DNA of 64,000 nucleotides. Source: Canna indica. Taxonomy: Eukaryota; Streptophyta; Magnoliopsida; Zingiberales; Cannaceae. Of the stretch, positions 19,664 through 33,110 are shown one piece after another. Each line of letters starts with the position of its first letter. The first letter of the stretch is position 1. The translations under genes were made by a program, and so were the position numbers. Under the pieces are notes generated by a model. It had not been told where the DNA came from, did no database searches, and was given only the letters and a program-made list of their open reading frames with translations. The stretch spans positions 50,487,001 to 50,551,000 of the forward strand of contig CP136890.1 of the NCBI GenBank assembly GCA_034359265.1, written 5' to 3'.

Positions 19664-20622
19664 CAAAGTTGTCAAATCGTGAATCGCATCGTGAATCGTT
19701 TGATCAAATTTCAAATCGTGTATCGTTTCGTATCGTACGATAAAGAATCATATTCATAAAAAGCCTAAATAGCAAAATTACATACATACCAACAGATACT
19801 TAATAGAAAATACTTAAGATATGATGTGTATTTCAAACTTCAGTGAGTACCAACAGTGATCCACATCTTAAGATATGATCCAATTTTAAGATGTGGAACT
19901 CACATCTTAAGATATGATCCAATTTTTCTCTAAGAAATTAGAAATTTAGAACCAACAGTGAATACTTAATAGAAATTAAGAACCATCAGTGAATACCTAA
20001 TAGGAAATTAGAACCTAAGTTAAGAAGCCGATTCCAGAAATACTTAATAGATTAAGTAAATAGGAAATAGAAATACTTAATAGATTAAGAAATAATAGGA
20101 TGAAGAACCTGAAAAATAACCAACAGTGAAAAATAGGAAATATAAATACTTAATAGAATAAGTAAATAGGAAGAAGAACTTGGAAGACTCGTGTGAAGAA
20201 GAATCACGTGAAGAAGCTGATTGCAGAAATTTGCCTTTGCAGAAGCCGCGAATCGCGTGAAGTGGCGGCGTCGGGGAAGGGGGGATTGCAGAAGCCGCGT
20301 GAAGTGGCGGCGTCGGCGACGCTTCTGCAATCGCAACGAGTCGCTACGGGGAGGGGGGATTGCAGAAGCCGCGTGAAGTGGTGGCGTCGGCATCGCGATT
20401 GCGGCAACTTGTCGCGATTGCAAAAGCGTCATCGCGTGAAATCGCGCCTATGAAGGCGCCTCTCCGAATCGCTTGAATCGCATATTCAGAATCGCGAGTC
20501 TGAATCGCAATGATTCAGGCGATTCTTATATGATTCAGCGTCCAAAATGATTCGATCTGGTTTTCGAATCGCTGGGACGCCGGATCGAATCGAATCGTGA
20601 ATCGCATGATACTAACAACAGA
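19664..20622. mobile_element. Non-autonomous Mutator-like element in the copia 3 integrase
   Basis: 959 bases flanked by a near-perfect 9-bp duplication (ATTCATATG at 19655-19663, GTTCATATG at 20623-20631). 9-bp duplications are the Mutator hallmark. The copia integrase reads straight across once this segment is ignored. Ends show a weak inverted match around GTTGTCAAATCG / GTTGTTAGTATC. Both ends are packed with ATCGTGAATCG-type motifs and the middle (20215-20430) is a GC-rich array repeating GAAGCCGCGTGAAGTGGYGGC. No transposase. Confidence 0.7.
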
Positions 20623-21276
20623 GTTCATATGGAACAACAGCATTCTAGCAACATCCAAGATGATGGTTTTTTCGTTCGGCAACACACCATTCTGTTGAGA
20701 TGTATACAAGCAGGTTGTTTCATGGATAATGCCATGAGATGCACAAAAAATTGATGAAGCCAGTATGAAGATATTCACAAGCATTGACAGTACACGTTTT
20801 CAAAGAGACACCAAACTGATTTTTTATTTATGAATGAAAATTTTGGAATAGGTTGAATACTTCTGACCGACACTTTAACAGATAGACCCAAGTTATACAA
20901 GTGTGGTCATCAATAAAGGCAACAAAATATTTGTATACCAAACAACTGACAACAGAACTCGGGCCCCAAATATCAAAACAGACTCACTACGTTGATTGGA
21001 GCTTGTGGGAAAGGACACAAAATGGTGTTTATGTATCTCACAAGCTTCACATCTGAAAAGAACACACGAGACAGATTTAGGAAGAATAAACTTGAGTTTT
21101 TCGGTGGAGGGATGACATAGATGGCAATGCCATTGGTAAAATATTGTGATGTGGTGAGCCACATGAACGCAAGAAGACAGAAGGTAGACACTTCCAAACC
21201 TAGCTCCCCCACCAATCTTCCTCCTCGTCTTTAGATCTTGTATGACACGTGAGAGGGAAAGAAGCTTACGGAACAA
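20623..21276 (-). pseudogene. Copia element 3 pre-integrase and integrase, first part
   Basis: 20893-21276 contains WHCHLCHPSTEKLKF (pre-integrase) and CEACEIHKHHFVSFPTSSNQ. 20515-20784 contains HGIIHETTCLYTSQQNGVLP and ILDVARMLLFHMN. The catalytic glutamate block reads LPNEKT where an E-R-K is expected, so decay is visible. Copia sequence stops at 20631 in the 9-base target copy. Confidence 0.75.
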
Positions 21277-21700
21277 TTATGGCTTTTGGTGAGTTGACTA
21301 ATAGAAAGTAGAAAGTAAATTAACGGGAAACTTGGGTATGTAAAAAACTTTGTCTAGGTTTAAGTTGATGGACGTAGTAATAGAACCAAGACTCGGATAG
21401 GTGAAACAGAGCTATCGGCTATACAAACATGAGGTAAATTGGAGGTTGTATGAAAATTAAAATCCTATTACCTAATATATGGTTGGAAGCACTAGAGTCA
21501 AAAATCCATGGCATACCATATGTTAATCCCGGGGGGGAAACTCGTAGCAGTGGATGAGGTGGCCTACACAATTTTTTTATACTCGGGCCTGGAGATGGTA
21601 ACTAAATCATCCATCTGTGTATTGGTTGTCGTTGAGGAAATTTGTCGTGCTAGAGGTGCCAGAGGGAATTTGAGTAGGAGCAACAGTAAAAGCGGCTGCT

Positions 21701-22462
21701 TTAGCTTGTGGCGGTCTTCAACCGCCCACAATGTAGGCACGGTGGGAAGGAATTTCTTCCTCTCCCATGACCTCCAGCTCTGCTGCCGCCACGGCCTCGA
21801 CCCCCGCCACCACGGCCTTGACTCCCTGCAACAAGAGCCAGAGTTTTCTCTGATAGAAGCAGAGTATGTTCAGTCACCCAGAGGATTCTAGCCATAGCAC
21901 TGTTGAGATTCAATATCGTATTATCTGCCATTAGCTGAGACTTCACACTTTGAAGTGAAGGAGGAAGAGCAAATAAAAATTCCTCATGTTGTTTCTTCTG
22001 CTATAGTAGACTAGTAGTTAAGGGGTGATATTCTGCTAACTCATCTGCCTTCCCTTTCAAGGTAGCATAGAAGTCTTGTACATATCCTCCTTCATACAAC
22101 TTTAGGTTGAATATTTCGGAGCACAATGTAAATCCTCAAGATATTCTTGTCTTGGAAGTAGGTTTGTTTAAGGGCATCCCACATGCTTTTAGCCGTGGGA
22201 TGGAAAACCACTGTGGATGTTATTTGAAGCTCTAGGTTGTTAAGCATCCAAGAGACACAATCATTGGCCTCCCGCTCAGCGTACTCTTCATCTTCAATAT
22301 TTGCAGTATTAGGAGGTTCACAATCAATATGTTTCGTTTTCCCTCTGGAGCTGCACAGAAGAAAAAACACCCTTGACTTGAGGAGATAGTTTGCACCATT
22401 GAGTTTGATGGAGGTGCACATGGAAGCATCTTAGAATCCATCAAGGAGTTCGACGTCGTCAA
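21701..22462 (-). pseudogene. Copia element 3 Gag
   Basis: Frame 22092-22421 reads IKLNGANYLLKSRVFFLL, EREANDCVSWMLNNLELQIT and KSMWDALKQTYFQDKN, standard copia Gag. The tail is glycine/arginine-rich (GRGGGGRGRGGSRAGGHGRG at about 21780-21840), where a zinc-knuckle linker is expected. Frames overlap and are broken. Confidence 0.75.
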
Positions 22463-23069
22463 CTGAACTCAGCACGAAGAGAGGCGGCTAAAATATAAAA
22501 CTCGATCCTTGATCAAGAGATATGGAGAGATTCGGCGAGAGAGAAGGGGCTGGTGCCTTCTTCCAAGAGGAGGCCCGAAGATGCCGAATCTAAAAATTTC
22601 GATCGTTGAGATATCGCCCTAGAGGGAAGCACCCTCGGAGAAGGAGAACAAGGTGAAGCTGCCGCCTAAAAACAACCCCAAATGCTGCTAAGATGCAGTT
22701 TCCACCTCGGCCTGAAAACCGCCGAGAACCGTCGGAGAAGAGATGACTGCCAGGGTAGTCCGACAAGAGGAGGGAAACATGAGGTGTCCGCCTGGACTGG
22801 CGAACTCACCAGGGGGTCTGCCTAGCCAACGGACCCAAGGAACAGTCTGCCTGGTAGGTGGACTTGAAGGGAGCCGAAAAACAAGGTCCGCCAATTTAGC
22901 GGACTGAGACGGGGGTCGGCGGACCTTAGAAGAGGGTAGGGAGGTTGTCGGCCTTGAGAGGATGAAAAAGAAGAGAAAAAAAATACTTTTTTCTCAGGTT
23001 CGCCGGAACCCTAGGCGCCACCATCGGAAGCTCAGGTAGGAGAGAGGATAAACCCTAGCTCTGTTACCA

Positions 23070-23203
23070 TGTTGAGTTGAGCCCAAAAAGTTAGTCATTT
23101 ATTCAAGAAAGGGGTACATGGTATGGTAAGATGTAAATGAGATATAACCTAAGCTATCCTATACTACCATACAAAAACATGTATAAAACTTAGTCATTCA
23201 ACA
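23070..23203 (-). repeat. Copia element 3 5' LTR (short)
   Basis: 134 bases, minus orientation, TGTTGAATGACTAAG to AACTCAACA, directly followed by TGGTAACAGAGCTAGG. It contains AATAAA near its 3' end. Confidence 0.7.
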
Positions 23204-26100
23204 ATGCCAAGGTACCAAGAAGTTCACCAATTTGCACCAACTTGTACCATCCATTATGATAGAATGATACGATAAAAAAAAATAAAGTTTGATTAATACA
23301 CTGAGTAGAACCAAGACATATGCTCTAAAACTGGTCTGACTAGTAAAATACTAGTTAGTATGTGTCAATATGACCTATATTATCATGCTATATTATCATG
23401 CTGCAAACTTTATACAATTTTGTAAATTTATACAGAAAATTAGATAGAGTAAAAAATAGCCAAGTTGCATGAGTCCTTTCTTATTTGAATTTTCTTACAA
23501 AAATAACATAATGTCAAGTCTATACCAATACCTATTGAACAATGGATTAAACTATGTGAATAAATATATTGGATCAAAATCAAGAACTTAGGAAACACAT
23601 AAAGGAATTGAAAATGATAAAAAAAATTATGAAAATATATTGACAATCAAAAATAAAAGAGAAGGGATGATTGCTATCAGTTAGTTCAATGGAATTAGAA
23701 ACAATAAGAGGATGCAAAGATGAGTGGACGATGAAAGAATCATTCTTCCATTATCCTAGTAGACCTAGATAAACACATTCTGGTTGCAATGTACGGACAA
23801 GATAAGATATGCACAATTTATAGGCTGAGAATATGAATGCCTAACAGCTTCAATTAAAAAAACACATTATGAATGATATTACAATCTCTTGACAACTGAA
23901 AAGTCGATCTAGATAGATTCATAAGTAATACACTTAAATCTTAATACAATGCTTGAGATCCACAAGGCCAAATTTTTTATTACAAATTTTCTACTTTAAG
24001 TGCTATGTACATTTTATGATACTAATACCAACTCTCTTTTTAGATTGATAAATTCTTGGATGAGTATCTATCCAACATTACTCCAAAGAGGATTCAACAA
24101 AATTGTTGTTTAAAGTCAAAGGAATGCTATTTCACTATTCAACTTGCACAAGTATCAATCGATGGATTGAGTTTTACCAAGACACCATCTTTATTGGCAT
24201 TGTTCAACTTATAAAATAAATGATTTGCAATTTACCTAGAATTTTAAAAGATCGAGTGGTAATATTTTTGTGTTGCTCATAGTTGCTTTGGTATCGAGAT
24301 TTTGATAGGTTTATGAAATAGTTGTCCATATAAATAAGACAGCAAGGGGGGTTGTTGGATTTTTGGTGGCAACTGCGGGTTTAGGGTAGCTCATGAGGGA
24401 TTAAAATTTTTGAACAGAGCAATTGTTTCCCATATTCTTTTGGTAGATTCTACCAGAACCAAAGATGTTTTTTAGTGAAGCATCCTTATGAAAGAACAAG
24501 TCTTTTGTGGTGTCTACTTTGAGTCTATTAAGATATGCAATTACAAACTCTTAAAGTCAGATTGTAACGTTTCATCTTTACACATGAATTTCAAAAGAAA
24601 AGAAATCTACAGCCTAAAAGCAACATATATAGGAAAATATTGTCAATCTTCATGCTAAAATGAGGAGCATTTGAAGCCCGATCATCCAAAAAGTATCAAC
24701 ATATATTGCCATATGATAAACATGCACAACTGAGGAAAAGCTTGCCTTTTGGATAAACATGCACGATGCTTTAATCTGTCTCCAAAGAAGCTAATTAAAA
24801 ATGAGGAAAAGCTTCCCTTTTGAATAAACATACAGAATGTTTTAATCATGCATACTAGTTGTTTCCTAGAGCTTTTTCCTCCAAATTTTTGCTTATTTTA
24901 GATGGAAAATTTTACCTTAGAAATCATCTTTCATTCTCACCAGGAAACGACCTCTTTGTTTATTTTAGATGGAAACCACTTTGATCCCGTGGAAAGCTTA
25001 TCTATCGAATTCATTAGGCATTGAACTATTGTTTTCATTGTATTTTTGCTATTTCAATGTGAGCATCACATCCAATGTATTAAGGTATTTGGGAGGAACC
25101 TTAGATTCTTCTGCTTGAGGTCATATATTCATATGCTAAACACACAAAATTAAGCCAACAACGATTAGAAGACATGGTTCAGTGTTACCTTCCGGAGACT
25201 GGCAATGCAGAGATGCCAATAGAGCAACTTCAACAGTGATAAGATAATTGAATGAGTGCCTCACAATTTCAACTTCAGATATCTGTTATCAAGAGGCTTG
25301 GCTTTTCCTCAGACGAACTGAGAAAAATGGTCAACATATACTCCTATAAATGAAGCATTCAGAATGAGCAGGAGGATTTAATTCGTTCATCGAATAAATT
25401 CGCAGAACTAATCGAGATTCATCATCATGCCCATTATCGCAATAATAAATATACAAAAAAGAAACAAGGAATAGGAAAAGAAGACAGAAAACATAAAGGA
25501 TTTCTCTCAGACAAATGCCTCGATTCGTCCTCACGTAGAATGGAATGGATAAATCAGACTCGTCATCTATGAATTCATCTCATCATCGAGAAACCCCTCA
25601 ATAGATTAAAAAACCAACTTAATCAACAGCCCTACAGCGATCTAATAAAAGAGTATGTAAAAGATAAAAACCAGTGAAAGAATGTAGCAGGGTGGAATTG
25701 ATCCGGATGACCCCGCAGGTGGCGCGCGAGCTGCAGCTAGGTCTTCGAAACCTGCCTACCCTAGACGGCGGCGGAGATGGTGGAGACGGCGCGAGCGAAG
25801 AGGTGAAGAGTGAAAGAAACGAAGAAATGGGGATTACCGTGAGCTATTCTGGTGCGAATGAAGAAACGAAGAAAAGGGGATTACCGCGCGAGGGAAATGA
25901 GGAAAATTCATGAATCCACCATCACTGGAGACTTTTAATCAAAGACCTTTTCTAAATTTGCAGCAGCTACCAACAACAAGAGAAAGATTTACTCTCACCA
26001 TCGGAAGCAAGCAGCCATCCGTTGCACAGCTAAAAGGCTAGAAGCAAGCTAGGGACCTAGGGTTGGCCAACAGTATTCAACTACAAAGAAATAGGGAGTC
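23204..26100. other. 2.9 kb without a recognisable gene
   Basis: AT-rich, no domain recognised on either strand. A 79-codon plus frame at 25674-25913 (acidic, glycine-rich, EVKSERNEEMG) lies in a short GC-richer island (25690-25880) that could be the 5' region of an unknown gene, but there is no supporting homology. Confidence 0.35.
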
Positions 26101-26105
26101 TTAGG

Positions 26106-26330
26106 GCCCGTTCGTTTCGCAAACTATGTAGTATAGAACAGATTAACCACCACAGTATAAGATTATATAGGACAGCATAATAAATAATCTCATATTTATT
26201 TCGCAGGGTACTGAACATCAAATCCAGTATTGTTATGCGTTCGTTTCGTATTATCACAACACATGATAAGATAATTTGACGAAAATATCATTTGTACTAT
26301 TTTTTATTCGTTTTATCATATAAAATATGT
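26106..26330 (+). mobile_element. Left terminus of a PIF/Harbinger-like element (right end not found)
   Basis: Starts GGGCCCGTTCGTTTCGC after a TTA, matching the terminal style and 3-bp TWA target of PIF/Harbinger/Tourist elements. TCGTTTCG-type text recurs internally (26239). I could not find the matching GCGAAACGAACGGGCCC end in the window, so it is truncated or very divergent. Confidence 0.45.
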
Positions 26331-26804
26331 TGGACAATATCATATATTATTATAATAATAAAATATTTATTTTAATTAACACAAGAATTATGAATCCAAT
26401 TAATAAATAGATAAATGTGATAAAACTTATTATTATATCATACAAAATAATGAATAGTAAATTAATAAATGTGCTCCAATATTTATAAATCTAACAAAAG
26501 CAACGACTATAAATACAATTGAAATAGTGGTCAATAATTACCAATGACTAAATTTTGTAGTATTTTTCGACATGTCTCCGACAATAAGTTCCTTGGAATT
26601 TCGTGAAAAACTTTAAGATTTTTTTAAAATAATAATAATAATTCAAAATAAAAATAGCATTTATATATGTAATAGTAACAAATAGCCTATACAATTATCT
26701 AAAAATTTCAATCATATGATTCAAAATATGTACAACATGCAAGCACCATCAATAATTAAAATGAAGAAAATCAAATCAACAGACACATCCACTTGTTAGA
26801 ACCT

Positions 26805-28440
26805 GATCAAATCCAAAATAATATTATAAAATAGAGAACAAATTAAAAACCTACTATGACAAAAGCACCAATAAAAATATGAATAAATATATAATAAAAT
26901 AGGTTCCATAACACGCAACATGTAATAACTTCCTTGTTTAGTCCGGTAGCATTTTATATCATAATTCCTAGAGAAAGTAAACCGAAAATGACACAAATTA
27001 GTATCTTGCATCTCATGGTTGTCGTCAATGTGCAACACGACGATGACGAGCAGATGCAGCGACGGGCCACACAATTCGGGCGCTAAACAAACTCAACCTC
27101 CACCTACGGCTCTATGACATAGTACTTGCATCTATTGGCACCAAAAACAATATCTTCTTTTTCGTTGACATCTTCTCCTACAACGAGTTTGCGGCCACGA
27201 GGCAAACATCTTTATCTTTGCCGGCTTAGTAGTTTATCTTCACCTCGTGATTCTGAAGTTGCATCTTGAAATTTCTCGAGTGATGCTCGTAAGAGATCAT
27301 TGTCCTCCTCTAAAGCTTCATTGCTAACCCCAAATCTATTGTCACCTACCGTCGTCCATGGTAGACGTTGCCTACAACGCTGCTCTCAAACTCCTCTTGC
27401 TCGTGTTGGTGGGCACACGTAGGGGGAAATGCTCATGTTGAAGATGCAACCACAAGTACGTCTTTAGCTTCTTTTTACAATGCTTGTGCATGTATTAAAT
27501 GTTTACGGAACTCGCTCGCTCTCAAAGTTATGCATCCCCCTTTGTCGAGTTGACAAAGACGTCGAACATATAAACTAGTCGTAGTCCAACTCAATTGCAT
27601 CCATTATCAGCACCTTCTCTTCACTCTCCTCACCATTCTATGACACATTTGACTTCTTCAGCATCGTACAAATTCGAGATCAAGCTTCATACGGAACTTC
27701 GCCATTATGGTTCGCTTTGACACACGCAGTGATTTCTCCCCCTTGTCCTTCATAATGACCTTGGGAATATGGGGCGACTATGATATTTCAACCACTAATT
27801 TCAAACAAACAATCCTTGAGGGTAAATCCAAACCATGTTGACATTCTCGTCGTAGAAGTGGAAGGTGGCGTTGGGTCAATATTTTTTATTCGAATCTCGA
27901 TATTGAGATTCTTCTACAAATACCACTTGATATCTCAATTGAATGAGATCGTGCGTCGTGGAGTTAAAGCCTATAAGGGCTAGAGGCATGTGCATGTTTC
28001 CGAAGTTTATGATAGGACAAAGATGGACCAATTTAGAGTGATAGCATTTTCATGCCATCATGCAAGTCCTTTTTCCAATATAAAATGGCGAAGCCTCATC
28101 ACTTAGGTATTTAGAACTTAGTGCTCAAGGTCGAGGAAATAGATCAAGTCATTGGTGTAATTAGCATGCTCATACCGGTCCTAATATCATACCCTGATGG
28201 TATGCCCCCACCACCACACCTAAGTATCACCGCTTTCTCGCACACTAGCGGTAGCCATACGATGCAAGACACCGACTAACACCACATCACAGCACGGACA
28301 ATAACAAGAAAATAAAAAGAAATAAAGCATAGGAAATGAATTTTATGATGCTATATATAAAGTTTTCTGTTGGAGAAATCATTTGCAAAACTAACGGAAA
28401 ACTAATTCTCGGTAATGTTAAATATGATTCAATCAACATA
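26805..28440. repeat. R-family repeat, copy B
   Basis: 26805-27185 matches copy A; the continuation to 28440 and on to about 28900 matches 36640-38640 at a constant offset of about 9728 bases. It carries a decayed minus-strand frame (see 36850-37038) with an added stop. No transposase or RT motif was recognised. Confidence 0.75.
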
Positions 28441-30473
28441 ATTATTATCTAGTGAAATAAGATCAAAATAAAATTTCTTTATGTGGAGACATCAGCTTTT
28501 TTCTATTGAACATAACTAAAAATAATTAGAACGTAAAAACTACGAACTAATCGTGTCTCAAGTTAATATACATAACTTTCAAATCAATTTGTCATTAACA
28601 TAAATTAGAATTTCTAATTCATCTCAACAACTACCGGCCAAAATAAAAGAATTAAACAATTGCAATATAGAATCATAGAAAACAAAAATATTAAACAAGG
28701 ATTAGAAAAAGAAATAAGTACCGCACTTGAACCCGCAGTTGACTTCCAAGAATTTGTTCAATATCAATCATATTTGAAAGATCAACAACACGATGTTACC
28801 TGAAGTAATTGGAAATAGGCTAGCTGTTTTGCTGTTGATAGTTGAAGTGGTTTCCAATCTATACAAAATGTGTTCCAAATGCAAAAAAGTATTTTTGTTC
28901 TAGATGTTATATATTTCTAATGTGCCTTTAACGAGGAATTTCAGTTTATGTTTCAGATGCCAAGCAAACGTATTTCCAAATAACTATTTGCATGTCGGAC
29001 AACATTGAAGCATTGTGAGTGAAGATGGACACCCTAGGGACAGTCAGTTACTTATGTACCTACATATCTTCACAAACATGCACCAAATATAAAACTGTAT
29101 GTGTTTAACAGTAACTACTAACAAGGTAAAATAATTATTCCCTAAGTCATAATTTAGTCAAATTAGAGGCCATAATTTAGCATTACAAGTTGTGTTTGAA
29201 ATATTGACCTAAAAATATTGACTAACCTTTTCAATCAAAGCTTCTTTAAGTGCCCCAATTTACTTTTGAATCAATAGAGAACCAAAAAATGCTTCTAAAG
29301 ACCTTTTCATTCGACGTGAAATTTCGTTGAAGAAAATTAAAATAAAAAGAGGAAGAGACAAACGAACAAAAGATAACGAAACCGTAGAATTAATAGCATA
29401 TGTGAGCGTAGTTTGTGAAAATAAAAATTATATAGGATATGCAATTTATGTCCAAAAGGTCAAAGGTAACGTTTACGAAGAATCATATTAATTAATTATT
29501 TCTAAAGCAACAATTTTATTCATATATTTCATGATTTAACTTTCGTCGTGGCCAAGAATTACCAACCTGTTAAGAATAAGAAACTCCCAACTAGCATCTT
29601 CATTCCATATCAACTTGGGAACTAATTTGAAGTCCCATGTCCCATCTAGCATCCTATTACTCCATCAACAAAGCTTTATGAACCATAGAAGGACAAACTT
29701 AATCATTAAAACCTCACATTCTAATTTATGTCAACAGTGATAAATATAATAAATTAGCAAATTGCTTACTCAAACAGTCAGTAGAACAAAACATGAATCC
29801 CACGTCAGGCCTACACGGCATACCTAGGTAAAATACTAAAAAACATAATAAAAAATATCCTCAATGTACCTAACCCGAATGCTAGATACATTATTTGTCT
29901 CGTAGCAGTTGGCCAATCAAAATCTTCAATCTTTAGATTTATCCATAGAAACACATATCATAAAGTTGATCTGGTGCATCCAAAAAAATAGATGTGCAGC
30001 GTACTTAGGAGATCTTAACTTATTGAAAGTCCCAAATAGCATCTCTGTACGATACCAATCATTAACTAATTTAAAACCATTAACATTCTTATTTTATCCC
30101 AAACTAGTGAAGATCCATATTCATTTTAATACCAATGGCAATAAATTTAACGACATTTTTCAAATTATTCCAAAACACAACAAAGCCGGCAAAATTTTGA
30201 ATAGCATGATAAAAAATTATATATACAGTAGACAAGTTCAATATCAGTTTGCCAATAAAATAATAAACCAAAAGTGTCAATTGTTTTGGACAATCTTTGG
30301 ATAATCAACCAAAAAATATCAATCAATACTTAGAAAATCATTCTTAATTGTGAGGTAGCAAGGAGAAATATAAGTGAAAAATATAAAAACAAATATTTTA
30401 TTATTTATCCAATAAATAAAAAATGATTAAAAATCATATCAAACAAGGATTAGAAAAAGAAATAAGTACCAGG
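28441..30473. repeat. 2033-bp tandem duplication, unit 1
   Basis: Near-identical to 30474-32450. Contains a 131-codon plus frame (29909-30304, MANQNLQSLDLSIETHIIKL) without known domain. Its last 30 bases (30441-30470) are a copy of 28693-28722 from inside the same unit, inserted at the junction. Confidence 0.9.
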
Positions 30474-32450
30474 ATTATTATCTAGTGAAATAAGATCAAA
30501 ATAAAATTTCTTTATGTCGAGACATCAACTTTTTTCTATTCAACATAACTAAAAATAATTAGAATGTAAAAACTACGAACGAATCGTGTCTCAAGTTAAT
30601 ATACATAACTTTCAAATCAATTGGTCATTAACATAAATTAGAATTCCTAATTCATCTCAACAACTACCGGCCAAAATAAAAGAATTAAACAATTGCAATA
30701 TAGAATCATAGAAAACAAAAATATTAAACAAGGATTAGAAAAAGAAATAAGTACCGCACTTGAACCCGCAGTTGACTTCCAAAAATTTGTTCAATATCAA
30801 TCATATTTGAAAGATCAACAACTCGATGTTACCTGAAGTAATTTGAAATAGGCTAGCTGTTTTGCTGTTGATAGTTGAAGTGGTTTCCAATCTATACAAA
30901 TTGTGTTCCAAATGCAAAAAAGTATTTTTGTTCTAGATGTTATATATTTCTAATGTGCCTTTAACGAGGAATTTCAGTTTATGTTTCAGATGCCAAGCAA
31001 ATATATTTCCAAATAACTATTTGCATGTTGGACAACATTGAAGCATTGTGAGTGAAGATGACACCCTAGGGACAGTCAGTTACTTATGTACCTACATGTC
31101 TTCACAAACATGCACCAAATATAAAACTGTATGTGTTTAACAGTAACTACTAACAAGGTAAAATAATTATTGCCTAAGTCATAATTTAGGCAAATTAGAG
31201 TCCATAATTTAGCATTACAAGTTGTGTTTGGAATATTGACCTAAAAATATTGACTAACCTTTTCAATCAAAGCTTCTTTAAGTGCCCCAATTTACTTTTG
31301 AATCAATAGAGAACCAAAAAATGCTTCTAAAGACCTTTTCATTCGACGTGAAATTTCGTAGAAGAAAATTAAAATAAAAAGAGGAGGAGAAAAACGAACA
31401 AAAGAGAACGAAACCATAGAATTAATAGCATATGTGAGCGTAGTTTGTGAAAATAAAAATTATATAGGATATGCAATTTATGTCCAAAAGGTCAAAGGTA
31501 ACGTGTACAGAGAATCATATTAATTAATTATTTCTAAAGCAACAAGTTTATTCATATATTTCATAATTTAACTTTCGTCGTGGCTAAGAATTACCAACCT
31601 GTTAAGAATAAGAAACTCCCAACTAGCATCTTCATTCCGTATCAACTTGGTAACTAATTTGAAGTCTCATGTCCCATCTAGCATCCTATTACTCCATCAA
31701 CAAAGCTTTATGAACCATAGAAGGACAAATTTAATCATTAAAACCTCACATTCTAATTTATGTCAATAGTGATAAATATAATAAATTAACAAATTGTTTA
31801 CTCAACCAGTCAGTAGAACAAAACATGAATCCCACGTCAGGCCTACACGACATACCTAGGTAAAATACTAAAAAACATAATAAAAAATATCCTCGATGTA
31901 CCTAACCCGAATGCTAGATATATTATTTGCCTCGTAGCAGTTGGCCAATCAAAATCTTCAATCTTTAGATTTATCCATAGAAACACATATCATAAAGTTG
32001 ATCTGGTGCATCCAAAAAAATAGATGTGCAGCGTACTTAGGAGATCTTAACTTATTGAAAGTCCCAAATAGCATCTCTGTACGATACCAATCATTAACTA
32101 ATTTAAAACCATTAACATTCTTATTTTATCCCAAACTAGTGAAGATCCATATTCATTTTAATACCAATGGCAATAAATTTAACGACTTTTTTCAAATTAT
32201 TCCAAAACACAACAAAGTCGGCAAAATTTTGAATAGCATGATAAAAAATTATATATACGGTAGACAAGTTCAATATCAGTTTGCCAATAAAATGATAAAC
32301 CAAAAGTGTCAATTATTTTGGACAATCTTTGGATAATCAACCAAAAAATATCAATCAATATTTAGAAAATCATTCTTAATTGTGAGGTAGCAAGGAGAAA
32401 TATAAGTGAAAAATATAAAAACATAAATTTTATTATTTATCCAATAAATC
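30474..32450. repeat. 2033-bp tandem duplication, unit 2
   Basis: Second unit, starting ATTATTATCTAGTGAAATAAG as unit 1 does. Its 131-codon frame (31941-32336) differs from that of unit 1 by only a few residues (NDFFQ for NDIFQ, KVGKI for KAGKI). Neither frame shows a family signature, so conservation reflects recency rather than proven coding. Confidence 0.9.
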
Positions 32451-33110
32451 AAATGATTAAAAAGAATATCAAACAAAGAAATAAAATAATTCATAATATT
32501 GAGCTATAATCAGCTTTATAATCCTAGCTAGCATACCCCTGCCATAGCATAAAAGATATAAATTAGGTGTTAGTCAAAGACCAATAACATATCCAGATTT
32601 TAAAAGGAAACAGTGGTGCAGTAGAATTTAATATAACTCATACCAGTATTCCAATCGTATCTCAACATGCAACTGCCAAAAACACAGAATGAAGCTATTA
32701 TAATATTATCATTAATCAAATAAATCAAATGATTGAAAAGCATGTCAAACAAGTAAATAGAATCACTCACAGATCACAATACTGTGCTCATCAGCTTTAT
32801 AATAATCCTTAATAGCATCTCCATCTCATACCACGAATGATTTAAATTTAGTGTCAATTAAAAACTTGATACAGATGAAAATTAATGCTGCAGCAGAATC
32901 AATTATAACACATACCTATATTCAGCAGTGTAGCAACATGAATCAGCAAAAAAAGATCACATAACTAAGTTGTTATAAATTTGATAACCAACGGTACGGA
33001 AGACACAAACCAAATTGTAGTGTCAGGAAAGTACAAAAAAAATAAAATATTAGTATAATATGACAACAATAGTAGAAAAGGCACAAACCTAATGGTTGTT
33101 TCACATGAAT
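32451..33110. other. No gene seen
   Basis: AT-rich sequence with repeated phrases of the type AATCAAATGATTAAAAAG and CATACCA, related to the R family; nothing coding. Confidence 0.4.

Larger units (their letters stand above)
17597..23203 (-). mobile_element. Ty1/copia element 3, decayed, with nested insertions
   Basis: Minus-strand copia. The 5' LTR is 23070-23203 (134 bases, TGTTGAATGA...ACTCAACA) followed by TGGTAACAGAGC, a one-base variant of the usual primer-binding site. Gag, pre-integrase, integrase, RT and the C-terminal tail (VYRFKFLRDKLDMIDIYAPT at about 17600-17680) are all traceable but full of stops. A Mutator-like element splits the integrase at 19664-20622, and the solo LTR 15880-17591 separates the C-terminus from its polypurine tract (15868-15879). 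No 3' LTR matching the 5' LTR beyond its first ten bases is visible. Confidence 0.8.

Noticed and set aside
25674..25913. 79-codon acidic frame as a gene start
   Set aside because: No homology recognised and no convincing continuation; listed only as a GC-richer island.
29909..32336. Duplicated 131-codon plus-strand frame as a novel gene pair
   Set aside because: The similarity follows the whole 2033-bp duplication, coding and non-coding alike, and the protein shows no family signature or codon bias visible by eye.
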